Assembly (NCBI RefSeq): GCF_900699765.1
Contig: NZ_CAADHO010000003.1
Coordinates: forward strand, 310,001-374,000
Length of the DNA stretch: 64,000 nt
Source of the DNA: Desulfoluna butyratoxydans
Lineage (GTDB): Bacteria; Desulfobacterota; Desulfobacteria; Desulfobacterales; Desulfolunaceae
Direction: 5' to 3'
The first letter of the stretch is position 1; each line of letters begins with the position of its first letter. Under the pieces are notes generated by a model. It did no database searches, was not told the origin of the DNA, and saw only the letters and a program-made list of their open reading frames with translations. Positions 1 through 8,696 of this stretch are shown piece after piece. A program made the position numbers and the translations under genes.

Positions 1-911
1 AGCTGGTTCGGCAGGTTGTAGAACAGGAGGATCTGACCCAGGGCCGTTGCTGTGGCCACCACGAGGAAGATGGAGGCGGTGGTCAGGGCGGTGCCCTTGA
101 ACACGTCGGCGATTTTGCTCCAGCTGAGGGTCCTCAGGAAGATCCCTTCCATGATGAGGGAGTAGACCACGGCAATCACGCCCGCTTCCGTGGGGGTGGT
201 AAAGCCGCCGTAGATGCCGCCCAGAACAATGAGGGGAACCATCAAGGCAGGCAGGGCCGACTTGAGGGAGGAGAGTACCTCGGAGACAGGGGCGCGTTTC
301 CCGGAACCGGTGAACCCGTATTTTTTTGAGAGGATGTAGCTGCACAGCATGAGGCAGGCACCCACAAAGAGGCCGGGGATGACACCTGCGATGAAGAGGT
401 CGCCTACGGAGACACCGGCCGTGGTGCCGTAAATGATCAGGGGAACGCTGGGGGGGATGATGACCCCCAGGCAGCCTGCGGCGGTGTTGACCGCGGTGGA
501 AAAGGACTTGCTGTACCCTTCTTCCTCCATGGCAGGCACCATGATGCCGCCGACAGCGGCCACGGTGGCGGGTGCGGAACCGGAAAGGGCCCCGTAAAAC
601 ATGCTCGTGAGAACGGAGATGTGAGCCATGCCCCCTGTGATATGGCCCACCAGGGACCGGGACACCGCCAGCAGTCTCTGGGCCATGCTGCCCTTCTGCA
701 TGATCTCGCCGGCCATGATGAAAAAGGGAACCGCCATGAGGGGGAAGACATCCAGGGACGTGACCATCTTCTGGATGAGAAATTCATACGGAAGCAGGTC
801 GCTGAAGGTCATCCCCACGGTGACGCTCAACCCGATGGCGATGCCGATGGGCACGCTCAACAGGAGAAATGCCGCAAGTGAAACAAACGTTAAAATAATT
901 GCCATATCCAT
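1..911 (-). CDS. dctM: TRAP transporter large permease DctM, partial (C-terminus beyond window)
   Basis: Large membrane subunit of a TRAP transporter, which imports organic acids using an ion gradient and a periplasmic binding protein. Read by hand on the minus strand: ATG at 911 opens an uninterrupted frame of 303 codons that runs off position 1; the family is about 425 residues, so roughly the last quarter is missing. The protein is almost entirely hydrophobic. It contains the expected stretches GGIMVPAMEEEGY, NTAAGCLGVIIPPSVPLIIY and FTTPTEAGVIAVVY, which are typical of the DctM family. It starts 15 bp after the dctQ stop, in dctP-dctQ-dctM order, so the three are one operon transcribed leftward. 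Substrate cannot be told from the permease. Confidence 0.95.
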   Translation of the reverse strand, partial: MDMAIILTFVSLAAFLLLSVPIGIAIGLSVTVGMTFSDLLPYEFLIQKMVTSLDVFPLMAVPFFIMAGEIMQKGSMAQRLLAVSRSLVGHITGGMAHISVLTSMFYGALSGSAPATVAAVGGIMVPAMEEEGYSKSFSTAVNTAAGCLGVIIPPSVPLIIYGTTAGVSVGDLFIAGVIPGLFVGACLMLCSYILSKKYGFTGSGKRAPVSEVLSSLKSALPALMVPLIVLGGIYGGFTTPTEAGVIAVVYSLIMEGIFLRTLSWSKIADVFKGTALTTASIFLVVATATALGQILLFYNLPNQ

Positions 912-926
912 AGGGCAGGGTCTTCC

Positions 927-1427
927 TTAATTGATTTCCATGATTGAAGGGTCGTACTTGCCCGTGATGACCCCCCAGAGTCTCTCCAGGGTACGCAGGG
1001 CCATGAGGCCTAAGCCCACCGGAACGCTGAGAAACACCCAGTACATCTGCACTTCAAGGGCCGGTGTTTTCTGGCCCGTGGTGGCCAGGAACTGAATGAA
1101 CTTGATGCCCCAGAAGGTGGCGCAGGCGCAGAACACCAGGGTGCAGAGGTGAGCTGCGATGGTGACGGGCTTGGCAAATTTTCCCCCGAACATGTTCCGG
1201 ATCACCGTGACTTCCAGGTGGCGGTTCATCTGGGTGGCGTAGCTGCATCCCACGTAAACGGCCCAGATAAAGAGATAGCGTGCGACTTCCTCGGACCAGT
1301 CGAGGGAGTTCTGGAGCACGTATCGGTTGAAGACCTGGACAACGGTGATGCCTGTCATCAAAACCAGCGCCAACGAGGAGAAGATCTCCTCGGATCGGTT
1401 GATGACGGATTTGGTCGATTTAATCAT
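927..1427 (-). CDS. dctQ: TRAP transporter small permease DctQ
   Basis: Small four-helix membrane subunit that pairs with DctM. The protein is 166 residues with hydrophobic segments near FSSLALVLMTGITVVQVFN, YLFIWAVYVGCSYA, ITIAAHLCTLVFCACATFW-like sequence and VFLSVPVGLGLMALRTL, and the family motif region SLDWSEEVARYLFIW. A longer frame opens at 1469, but the ATG at 1427 has an AGGAG nine bases upstream and gives the usual DctQ N-terminus, so I chose it. It lies between dctP (58 bp upstream) and dctM (15 bp downstream). Family assignment is firm; substrate is unknown. Confidence 0.93.
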   Translation of the reverse strand: MIKSTKSVINRSEEIFSSLALVLMTGITVVQVFNRYVLQNSLDWSEEVARYLFIWAVYVGCSYATQMNRHLEVTVIRNMFGGKFAKPVTIAAHLCTLVFCACATFWGIKFIQFLATTGQKTPALEVQMYWVFLSVPVGLGLMALRTLERLWGVITGKYDPSIMEIN

Positions 1428-1485
1428 GCGGATGAACTCCTGTGGCCGGGTATGCCGGAGGACCGGCATACCCGGGTGTTCTTCA

Positions 1486-2478
1486 TTACTCGGCGATGGT
1501 TGCCTTGGCCTGTTCGATCAGCTCTTTGCCGATACGTTTTTCAAACTTTTTGTAAACACCTTCGGTGGCTTTCTGCCAGCGCGCACGCTCTTCGGGGGTG
1601 AGAACGGTGACGTTGACCCCTTTGTCTTTCAGGTTGGCCAGGATCTCTTTTTCGCCGTCACGGATGAGCTTGCGCTCATAGAGCTTGACCTCTTCGAAGG
1701 TGGTCAGGACGAGCTCTTTCTGCTTGGGAGTGAGGCTGTCGAGGAATCGCTTGGAGATCATGACGAGGTGGGGGCTGTAGAAGCTGTTGACGATGGTAAC
1801 GTTGTTGTTGACTTCAGGGAAGTTGTTGTGCCATGCCAGGTTCAGGTCGATGTCGATGCCGTCCACGGTTTTCTGCTGCAGGGCGGTGTATACCTCGCCC
1901 CAGGAGATGGGGGTGGGGTTCATGCCCAGGCTCTTCAGGGTGGCGATGTGCGCCTTGGAGGGGGTGGAGCGGATCTTCAGGCCCTTGGCATCTTCGAGGG
2001 TGGCAACGGACTTTTTGTTGTTCCAGAGGTTACGGAAGCCGATTTCGATGTAGCCAAGGCCGATGATCCCGCTCTTTTCGAGGGCCTTGCTGGCGTTTTT
2101 ACCGATGGGGCCGTCGGTGATTTTATCGGTTGAAGGGTAATCGGGGAAGAGGAAGGGCAGGTCGAAAATCAGGAATTCGTCGGAAAAGGGGGAAAGGTTG
2201 GCGGTACCTGCAGAGCCCATCTGGAGCATGTTGAACTGGAGGCCCTGAACCACGCTGTCGAAGTTACCGAATTTTGAGCTGTCGAAGATATCCACGCGGA
2301 ACTCGCCGTTGCTTCGCTCTTCAAGCAGCTCCTTGAATTTTTCGAACGCCTGTCCCATGGGGTGCTGGGGAACGTTGGGGTGGGCAAGTTTGATCACGAT
2401 GGGTCCGGCCACGGCGGTGGTGGCGGTTAGAAACAGGGCGATCATCATGGCTGCGAAAATGGTCTTTAGTCTGGTCAT
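1486..2478 (-). CDS. dctP: TRAP transporter substrate-binding protein DctP
   Basis: Periplasmic solute receptor of the TRAP system, 330 residues, the normal family length. Residues 1-24 form a Sec signal peptide (charged start, hydrophobic core, AVAG cleavage region). The mature protein has DctP-family features: a beta1 segment IVIKLAHPNVPQHPMGQAF, the mid-region LKIRSTPSKAHI with the conserved arginine that usually binds a carboxylate, and the GEVYTALQQKTVDGID segment. The arginine implies an organic acid ligand; which one is not readable. The start has an unusual tandem Shine-Dalgarno, two copies of AAGGAGTT within 22 bp upstream of the ATG. First gene of the leftward operon. Confidence 0.95.
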   Translation of the reverse strand: MTRLKTIFAAMMIALFLTATTAVAGPIVIKLAHPNVPQHPMGQAFEKFKELLEERSNGEFRVDIFDSSKFGNFDSVVQGLQFNMLQMGSAGTANLSPFSDEFLIFDLPFLFPDYPSTDKITDGPIGKNASKALEKSGIIGLGYIEIGFRNLWNNKKSVATLEDAKGLKIRSTPSKAHIATLKSLGMNPTPISWGEVYTALQQKTVDGIDIDLNLAWHNNFPEVNNNVTIVNSFYSPHLVMISKRFLDSLTPKQKELVLTTFEEVKLYERKLIRDGEKEILANLKDKGVNVTVLTPEERARWQKATEGVYKKFEKRIGKELIEQAKATIAE

Positions 2479-2725
2479 CCTTGAACTCCTTAACTCCTTA
2501 TGTATTAAAATGTCCGAGAGCCTCTCCGGAGCTCCCGGGCTGTACCGTCACGCATTCGGAATGTGGTGCCGCATACCGTTAAAGCGTGCGGTGCGCCGGA
2601 TTCCATCCCCGTTGGCGTCAGGTTGCGGGGTGGCCACCGCGGTTCGAAAAGTACCGAACGCTGCGCTGGGCCTTGGTTTTCGCGTTCCCGACCAGGGGAC
2701 ACTTTCTCCTTTGTATGAATCTTTT

Positions 2726-2737
2726 TGACAGGTGTCA
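2726..2737. promoter_or_regulatory. 12-bp palindrome TGACA-GG-TGTCA
   Basis: Perfect inverted repeat with 5-base arms and a 2-base spacer, about 250 bp upstream of dctP. Small perfect palindromes of this size are typical of dimeric repressors; TRAP operons are often controlled by such proteins, but no regulator gene is adjacent. By length alone it could occur by chance. Confidence 0.3.
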
Positions 2738-2808
2738 TGAGTCTTATTGAACACACTGTGCCTTCTTAATTGGACATGATAGGGGGCTTTGGTTCAAAAC
2801 TAAATATG

Positions 2809-2837
2809 AATACAATGTCTAAAAAATGCCTATTCAA
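2809..2837 (-). promoter_or_regulatory. Candidate leftward sigma-70 promoter for dctPQM
   Basis: On the minus strand TTGAAT (2837-2832), a 17-bp spacer and TGTATT (2814-2809): four of six matches in each hexamer at the best spacing. The -35 box lies inside operator-like repeat copy 1, which would make that repeat well placed to block or recruit polymerase. It would give a leader of about 320 nt before dctP, so a nearer promoter is possible. Confidence 0.35.
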
Positions 2838-2845
2838 AATGGGCA
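2827..2845. promoter_or_regulatory. Operator-like 19-bp repeat, copy 1
   Basis: TGCCTATT-CAA-AATGGGCA: 8-base arms that are inverted repeats with one mismatch around a 3-base centre. The same arms recur exactly at 2971-2989 with a different centre, so the arms and not the spacer are conserved, as expected of a protein binding site. It overlaps the candidate dctP promoter -35 box. Confidence 0.55.
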
Positions 2846-2970
2846 TTATGCGCTGCGGCGCTGTGGCCTGGACGGGAACGATTCATGGGGAGAAAGGTGC
2901 ATGATTTCGAGGGTCTGGTTTAACTGCCGGTCTATTCTATCATTTATAAGGTTTGAAGGGGAAGACGCTG

Positions 2971-2989
2971 TGCCTATTTTTAATGGGCA
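2971..2989. promoter_or_regulatory. Operator-like 19-bp repeat, copy 2
   Basis: TGCCTATT-TTT-AATGGGCA, identical in both arms to the copy 144 bp to the left. It lies 200 bp upstream of the sensor-kinase start and 134 bp beyond copy 1 as seen from dctP. The pair could bind the same regulator, for example the response regulator at 6051-7031, with DNA looping between copies; that link is inference. Confidence 0.55.
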
Positions 2990-3188
2990 CTTTGAGGGGA
3001 CTTGATGGTTGTTCGGCTCTGTTCGGGTATGCTATTTAGGTGACAGGCAGTGCCCCTGTAGGGTTCAAAATGCTGTTGTCTGTGTTTGACAAACAGGTTT
3101 TGAAACGATGGGAACGCCTGGCTGTCGGTGGCAGGCAGCATGGAAACGGGTGTTGTCGGACAGGGAACCAAACGGTGAGGGTCGCTCC

Positions 3189-5924
3189 ATGGGGGTAAAA
3201 AAAACAGGTTTTATGCCCGGGCTCTGGAAGCAGAGCCTCATGGCTCGTCTGGTGGGGTCGTTTCTCTTTCTGTCCCTGACCATTGTGAGCCTGGTGGGGT
3301 ACATCGGGTATCATCAGGCCACCGACGCCCTCAAGGCATCGGTGTTCGACCGCCTGGACACCGTGGCCACCTTCAAGGCCGGGGAGCTGAACCGCTGGGT
3401 GGAAGACCGCATGCTGGATGTGGCTTTTTTTGCCAGCCTGTCCGATGTGCGCGGGCCCGCGGAAATCCTTCTGACGCACCCCTCGTCGGATCCGGCCTAC
3501 GGGAAGGCCCACGCTGACCTGGCCCACGTCATGGACGATATTCTGGTCGGAAGGTCCGATCCCGAGGAGATTTTTATCCTCTCGGCCGTGGGAGGGCAGA
3601 TCCTTGTCTCCACCGATTCGTCCCAGGAGGGGATGTACAGGCCCAAGGATATCTATTTTTCCCGGGGGCTCCAGGGTAACGCCATCCAGGGCGTGTATGC
3701 GTCACCCATGACCCTGAAGCCCACCCTGACCCTTGCCACCCCGCTTTTTGACGGGGCAGGGGAGCGGCGGCTGGGCGTGCTTGCCGCCCACATGAACCTG
3801 AGGCACATGGACCAGATCGTTCGCAACGCGGAAGGGCTGGGCCAGAGCGGCGAGTCCTACCTGGTGGATTCGCTCAATGTGTTTGTTTCGGCAGACCGGT
3901 TCGGGCGGCTGGAGTTTCCCCGTGGCATCCACACTGAGGGCATCGATACTGCGGTATCGGGCCTCAACGGCTCCGGTATCTACGAAAATTACGCCGGGGT
4001 GAAGGTGATCGGTGTGTACCGCTGGCTGGAGGAGCGGCAGCTGGCCCTGCTGGTGGAGATGAGCCTGGAGGAGGCCTTTGCTCCGGCCCGGAGGCTGGCC
4101 CGGAACATCATCGTCGTGGGGGTGGTCTCGGCCTGGCTCCTGGCCCTGGGAATCTATGCCCTGGCACGTCAGATCGCGCGGCCCATCCGGACCATTGCCG
4201 ACACGGCCGTTCAGGTGGCCCGAGGGGACCTGGACTCCACGGTGCCGGTGCCCACCGAAGATGAGGTGGGCCGCCTGGCCCGCTCCTTCAACCGGATGGT
4301 TGCAGAGGTAAAAAAACACCGGGATCATCTTGAATTCCGTGTTGCCGAGCGCACCGCCGACCTCAAGGAGGTCAACGCAAGGCTTCAGCATGAGATTGCG
4401 GTGCGCAAAGAGGCGGAAGGGGAGGTCCGTGCCCTGAACGAAGGCCTTGAGCAACGGGTCCAGGATCGAACTTCGGAGCTCTCCGTGGCAAACGCCCTGC
4501 TTCAGCGGGCCAAAGAGTCTGCCGAAGCCGCGAGCCAGGCCAAGGGCCGGTTCCTTGCCAACATGAGTCACGAGCTGCGGACCCCGTTGAATATCATCCT
4601 GGGGTTTTCACATCTGTTGAACCGGGACGAACGAACCACCCCGGACCAGCAGGCGTCCCTTAAGACCATTACCCGGAGCGGGGAGCACCTGCTGGCCCTC
4701 ATCAACGATATCCTGGAGATGTCCAAGATCGAGGCGGGCCGGACCACCCTGAAGAAGCAGAGTTTCGACCTCCACCTGGCCCTGGAGGGCATCGAATCGA
4801 TGATGCGCAGTCGGGCCGAGGCCAAGGGCCTTGCCCTGACGGTGGAGACCTCCGTTGACCTGCCCCGCTATATAAGGTGCGATGAGACCAAGCTGCGTCA
4901 GGTCCTGGTCAACCTGCTGGGCAATGCCGTGAAGTTCACCGATGAAGGCGGCGTGACCCTGCGGGTCCGGTGCGGAACGGGGGGCCCTGAGGCGTCGCGT
5001 CTCTTTTTTGAGGTGGAAGACACCGGCGTGGGCATCGACCAGGGGGAGACCGGCATCATCTTCGACGCCTTTTCCCAGGCCGGGGACGGTGAGACGGAAA
5101 GGGAGGGAACGGGCCTGGGCCTTGCCATCAGCAAACAGTATGTGGACCTCATGGGGGGCCAGATTGCCGCCCAGGGCCTGGATGCCGGAGGATCGCTTTT
5201 TCGGTTCGATGTCCGGTTCGACCCCGCGGATATGGAAGAGGTCAAGGTCAAGGGTCCTTCCCGGCGGGTAACGGGGCTTCAGCCCGACCAGCAGGCCTTT
5301 CGGGTCCTCATTGTGGAAAACAACCCCGAGAGCCGCACCCTGCTGACAAAACTGCTCACCTCTGTGGGCTTTGACGTTCAGGGGGCGGGCAATGGGCGGG
5401 AGGGTGTCGACCTGTTCCAACGATGGCACCCCCACCTGGTCTGGATGGACCTGAAGATGCCGGAGATGGACGGATACGAAGCCACCCGGCGGATCAAGGC
5501 AAGCCCTGAGGGGCAGGCCGCCAAGGTCATCGCTTTGACCGCCAGCTCCTTTGACGAGCAGAGGGGCGATGCCCTGGCAGCGGGTTGCGATGATTTTGTG
5601 GGCAAGCCCTTTAGGGAAGACGATATTTTTGGCGCCATGGAGAGGTACCTTGGGGTGCGATACCTGTATGAAACAGGCGCCGAAGTGGCCGGTGGGGCGG
5701 ATTCCGGGGACGAGGCGACCCGGCCTGTGGCGGCCGCGGACCTGGGCTCTCTGCCCGAGGCGCTGATCACCAGGCTCTCGGATGCGGCAACAGCCTGTGA
5801 TGTGGGCAGCGTGGCAACGATTATCGAGGAGGTCAGAGAAATCGATTCCTCCGTGGCAGAGTCCCTTGCCGAGCTGGCCGATGGTTTTCGGTACGATGAT
5901 ATTCTTGCGTTGATCAATGGGTAA
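3189..5924 (+). CDS. Membrane hybrid sensor histidine kinase (Cache-type sensor, HAMP, HisKA, HATPase, receiver)
   Basis: 911-residue two-component sensor. From the start used here: helix 20-41, a periplasmic region of about 260 residues resembling a double Cache sensor, helix 306-326, HAMP 327-380, a coiled stretch, a HisKA domain with the phospho-acceptor His461 in SHELRTPLN, an ATPase domain about 560-680 with NLLGNAVKF, DTGVGID and GTGLGLAIS, and a receiver about 706-830 with acceptor Asp754 in WMDLKMPEMDGYE. A 60-80-residue tail follows and has no clear HPt histidine. An upstream ATG at 3108 is in frame but lacks a ribosome site; 3189 has GAGGG upstream. It is followed by a response regulator and a solute-binding lipoprotein, probably its partners. 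The ligand is unknown. Confidence 0.93.
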   Translation: MGVKKTGFMPGLWKQSLMARLVGSFLFLSLTIVSLVGYIGYHQATDALKASVFDRLDTVATFKAGELNRWVEDRMLDVAFFASLSDVRGPAEILLTHPSSDPAYGKAHADLAHVMDDILVGRSDPEEIFILSAVGGQILVSTDSSQEGMYRPKDIYFSRGLQGNAIQGVYASPMTLKPTLTLATPLFDGAGERRLGVLAAHMNLRHMDQIVRNAEGLGQSGESYLVDSLNVFVSADRFGRLEFPRGIHTEGIDTAVSGLNGSGIYENYAGVKVIGVYRWLEERQLALLVEMSLEEAFAPARRLARNIIVVGVVSAWLLALGIYALARQIARPIRTIADTAVQVARGDLDSTVPVPTEDEVGRLARSFNRMVAEVKKHRDHLEFRVAERTADLKEVNARLQHEIAVRKEAEGEVRALNEGLEQRVQDRTSELSVANALLQRAKESAEAASQAKGRFLANMSHELRTPLNIILGFSHLLNRDERTTPDQQASLKTITRSGEHLLALINDILEMSKIEAGRTTLKKQSFDLHLALEGIESMMRSRAEAKGLALTVETSVDLPRYIRCDETKLRQVLVNLLGNAVKFTDEGGVTLRVRCGTGGPEASRLFFEVEDTGVGIDQGETGIIFDAFSQAGDGETEREGTGLGLAISKQYVDLMGGQIAAQGLDAGGSLFRFDVRFDPADMEEVKVKGPSRRVTGLQPDQQAFRVLIVENNPESRTLLTKLLTSVGFDVQGAGNGREGVDLFQRWHPHLVWMDLKMPEMDGYEATRRIKASPEGQAAKVIALTASSFDEQRGDALAAGCDDFVGKPFREDDIFGAMERYLGVRYLYETGAEVAGGADSGDEATRPVAAADLGSLPEALITRLSDAATACDVGSVATIIEEVREIDSSVAESLAELADGFRYDDILALING

Positions 5925-6050
5925 TGCATGTCGGGGCGGTCTCTGCCGTGTGGAGCCCACTGATACGTTATAAAATTCTGTTTGCCCAACTTTTCAAATG
6001 TTTGGCCCTCGGCGGTATCGCCGGAGGCACGTGTATGCGGAGAGACCCAA

Positions 6051-7031
6051 ATGGAGAAGGACCACATGACGTCGGGGCACTGGAACCACGCTGAAGGAAA
6101 TATCCTTGTGGTAGACGACAACCCCGAGAACCTGAGGATTCTGGTGAAGCTGCTCACCGAGGCCGGTTACAAGGTGCATGCCGCAGCCAAGGGCTCCCTG
6201 GCCCTTGGGGCGGTGGAGCGATCCCTCCCGGACCTGATCCTTCTCGACATCAAGATGTCGGGCATGGACGGGTACGAGGTGTGCCGCCGGTTGAAGGCCG
6301 ACGGGCGAACCGCGGAGGTCCCCGTGATTTTCATCAGCGCCCTGGATGATGCCCAGGACAAGGTCAAGGGGTTTGGCCTGGGCTGCGCCGATTACATCAC
6401 CAAGCCGTTTCAGCTTGAAGAGGTCCTGGCGCGGGTTCGGACGCACCTGGGGGTTTTCCGCCTGAAACGCCAGCTCAACGATAAGATCAGGCTCCTCCAT
6501 CATGAGATCATCGAACGCCAGCGCGTGGAGGCCATGCTCCAGGAAAAACACGATCAGATGGAGCAGGAGGTGGCCCGGCGCACGGCGGAGTTGCAGGAAA
6601 AATCCCGGCACCTCGAAGAGGTGAACCAGGCCCTCAAGGCCATGCTGGATCACAGGGACCTTGAGAAACGGGCCATCGAGGACAACATGGCCGCCAACCT
6701 GAAAAAATACGTGACCCCCTACCTTGATCAGATGAGAAGAACCGTCCGGGAGGAGGAGCACAGGACCACGCTGACGATTATCGAGACAAACCTCAATGAG
6801 CTGGTGGTCCCGATCCGCAACAGCATCTCCTCCAAGTACATGGAGCTGACCCCCACGGAGATCAAGGTGGCGGACCTGATTCGGCAGGACAAGGGGAGCA
6901 AGGAGATTGCCGAGCACCTGAATCTGTCCATCAGCACTGTGGCCAATTTTCGGCACAACATCCGAAAGAAGCTGGGGCTCAACAACAAGAAGACCAATCT
7001 CAAAACCTATCTCTCCACCCTGGCCCCGTAA
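6051..7031 (+). CDS. Response regulator with C-terminal LuxR-type helix-turn-helix
   Basis: 326 residues: an N-terminal receiver domain (VVDDNPENLRIL; acceptor Asp66 in LLDIKMSGMDGYE; Lys in YITKPFQ), a long charged coiled coil about 140-230 (a heptad-rich EKHDQMEQEVARRTAELQEK-type stretch), then a LuxR/GerE-type DNA-binding domain (LTPTEIKVADLIRQ, SKEIAEHLNLSISTVANFR). Likely output partner of the hybrid kinase 127 bp upstream. The frame opens at 5982, but the ATG at 6051 has GGAGAG six bases upstream; the ATG at 6066 is also possible. The coiled coil probably gives dimerisation. Target promoters are unknown; the repeats at 2827 and 2971 are candidates. Confidence 0.9.
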   Translation: MEKDHMTSGHWNHAEGNILVVDDNPENLRILVKLLTEAGYKVHAAAKGSLALGAVERSLPDLILLDIKMSGMDGYEVCRRLKADGRTAEVPVIFISALDDAQDKVKGFGLGCADYITKPFQLEEVLARVRTHLGVFRLKRQLNDKIRLLHHEIIERQRVEAMLQEKHDQMEQEVARRTAELQEKSRHLEEVNQALKAMLDHRDLEKRAIEDNMAANLKKYVTPYLDQMRRTVREEEHRTTLTIIETNLNELVVPIRNSISSKYMELTPTEIKVADLIRQDKGSKEIAEHLNLSISTVANFRHNIRKKLGLNNKKTNLKTYLSTLAP

Positions 7032-7127
7032 GGGGGGAGGCCTGGGGAGATTGGATTCGGCAGGTTTCAGGGGACGGCACGCTCCTTTTCCGGGCGCGGC
7101 AACGGCAATGTTACGAAGGGAAAGACC

Positions 7128-8306
7128 ATGTTGAATGTAAACTACTTATTATCCCTGCTCTGCTCCGCATTGGTGGTGACCCTTGCTTCAGGGGGCCTGT
7201 CGGGCTGCTCTTCCCCTTCGCCTCCGCCTGAGATACGCATCGGCGTCATCGCCCCCCTTACCGGAGACTCGGACGCCAGGTGGGGAAAATCCTACGTGAA
7301 CGGGGCCATGCTTGCCGTTGCCCGGATCAACGAGCAGGGCGGCCTCATGATAGACGGCCGCAAGCTCAAGGTCACCCTCACCTTTGCCGACAGCCAGGGC
7401 AATCCCCAGCTGGCCCTGAACGTGGCCCGCAAGCTCATTGCCCGGTACAACGTGGACGCCCTGGTGGGGGCCCCCAGGAGCCAGGTGGCCATTCCCGTTG
7501 CCGCCCTTGCCGAGATTCGCCGTATTCCCTTTGTGACCTCCATGGCCACCCACCCAGCGGTGACCCGGGGAAGGCAGTTCAGTTTTCGGACCATCTTCAG
7601 CGATACCTTCCAGGCAGAGGTCCTTGCCCGGTTTGCCTTTCATGACCTGGGAGCCAGGCAAGCCGCTGTCCTGTACGAGGTGACCAGCGATGACAACAGC
7701 AGCCTGGCCGGTCTGTTCAAGTCAGAGTTCGAGGCCAAGGGGGGGCAGGTGGTGGCCTTTGAGCCCTATGTCTCCGGGGAGTCGGACTGGACCCGCCAGT
7801 TCCAAGCGATCCGCGCCAGCGGCGCCCAGATCCTGTTCCTGCCCAACTTCGGCAACGAGGTGCCCCGTCAGGCCCGCCTGGCACGCCAGGCCGGTATCGG
7901 CATCCCCCTTCTCGGCGGTGACGACTGGTGGGGCATCGAGACGGGAAAGGACCGCGCCGCCCTGGAAGGGGGGTTTTTCAGCACCGACTACGCCCTGGAC
8001 CTGGACAGTCCGCAAAATAAAGCGTTCGTGGCAGCCTACCGCGAGCGTTACAAAGAGGATCCCAACGACAACGCCGCCCATATTTACGACGCCCTAGGCC
8101 TGATCTTCAACGTCATCGCAGAGCAGGGCCGCGTGGACTCCGAATCCCTTCGCCATGGTCTGGCAGGGGTCCGGGATTACTCCGGCGTCACCGGGACCAT
8201 GCGTTTCAAAGGCAGCGGTGACCCCGTCAAAAGCGCACAGATCATCCAGGTCACCGAGGGAGGGTTTTCCGTGGTGAAGACCATGGAACCGTCGCAACAT
8301 CAGTGA
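7128..8306 (+). CDS. Lipoprotein branched-chain-amino-acid-type (LivJ-like) substrate-binding protein
   Basis: 392 residues with a lipoprotein signal peptide ending in LSGC (lipidated Cys27). The mature part is a type I periplasmic binding protein (Peripla_BP_6): IRIGVIAPLTGDSDARWGKS, NVDALVGAPRSQVAIPVA, FSFRTIFSDTFQAEVLA and GDDWWGIETG. No permease or ATPase genes of an ABC importer are near, so it is more likely a ligand-presenting partner of the upstream kinase than a transporter part; that is inference from order. A weak hairpin (TGCCCG/CGGGCA, 8313-8337) follows, without a T-run. Confidence 0.88.
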   Translation: MLNVNYLLSLLCSALVVTLASGGLSGCSSPSPPPEIRIGVIAPLTGDSDARWGKSYVNGAMLAVARINEQGGLMIDGRKLKVTLTFADSQGNPQLALNVARKLIARYNVDALVGAPRSQVAIPVAALAEIRRIPFVTSMATHPAVTRGRQFSFRTIFSDTFQAEVLARFAFHDLGARQAAVLYEVTSDDNSSLAGLFKSEFEAKGGQVVAFEPYVSGESDWTRQFQAIRASGAQILFLPNFGNEVPRQARLARQAGIGIPLLGGDDWWGIETGKDRAALEGGFFSTDYALDLDSPQNKAFVAAYRERYKEDPNDNAAHIYDALGLIFNVIAEQGRVDSESLRHGLAGVRDYSGVTGTMRFKGSGDPVKSAQIIQVTEGGFSVVKTMEPSQHQ

Positions 8307-8387
8307 TAGGCCTGCCCGAAGATAAATGGCCCGGGCATGGCAATGCGTTGTGGACAAGGGGCAAAGAGCGTTTTTTCTTTGAACCCT

Positions 8388-8678
8388 TCACCCCGCTATT
8401 CCCTTCATTTTTTCATGTTCTTCCCTGTAAATAGCCACCATGCGATCGATTTTGGCGTACTGCCGCGTCAAAAGATCTTCGGCAATGGTTCGGAGCCCCC
8501 ACTTTTTAAAATCGACCTGAAGGCCGTTGCCGCTTGGGTTGTCTGTTCCGTGAAGTTCATGGAAAAAACCGCCCACCGATATCAGCAGGCGATGAACATC
8601 CTTGATGGCGTCGCACAGTTCCGCAATTTCAGCCCCTGAGAACATTTCAGGGGTGGGTCGGGTATCGGGCAGGGTCAT
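8388..8678 (-). CDS. Hypothetical small soluble protein
   Basis: 96 residues, unrecognised. It has AAGGAG six bases before the ATG and an open frame with charged, helical, non-repetitive composition (KDVHRLLISVGGFFHELHG; a Lys/Glu-rich C-terminus EEHEKMKG), so it looks like a real gene. No signal peptide or membrane segment. It faces the binding-protein gene convergently. The heptamer repeat array begins 19 bp upstream of its start codon, so its expression may vary with array length. Confidence 0.6.
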   Translation of the reverse strand: MTLPDTRPTPEMFSGAEIAELCDAIKDVHRLLISVGGFFHELHGTDNPSGNGLQVDFKKWGLRTIAEDLLTRQYAKIDRMVAIYREEHEKMKGIAG

Positions 8679-8696
8679 GATGGACTCCTTTTTGAA

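Larger units (their letters stand above)
2479..3188. other. 710-bp divergent intergenic region between dctP and the sensor kinase
   Basis: No convincing gene. It holds control sequences for two divergent units: a 12-bp palindrome at 2726-2737, a candidate leftward promoter at 2809-2837, two copies of a 19-bp inverted repeat at 2827-2845 and 2971-2989, and a 13-bp palindrome TGTTTGACAAACA at 3083-3095 close to the kinase start. AT content is higher around 2750-3010 than in the flanking genes. Short frames here on both strands have no ribosome-binding site or domain sense. Confidence 0.6.

Noticed and set aside
2740..2760. Sigma-54-like GGCAC motif upstream of dctP (minus strand)
   Set aside because: A good -24 half, but the -12 GC is absent (TC instead).
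4608..5960. 450-codon antisense frame over the sensor kinase
   Set aside because: Shadow of the kinase gene; composition and lack of a start signal.
7075..7095. CGGCACG resembling a sigma-54 -24 box before the lipoprotein gene
   Set aside because: No GC at the -12 position; the site is only half.
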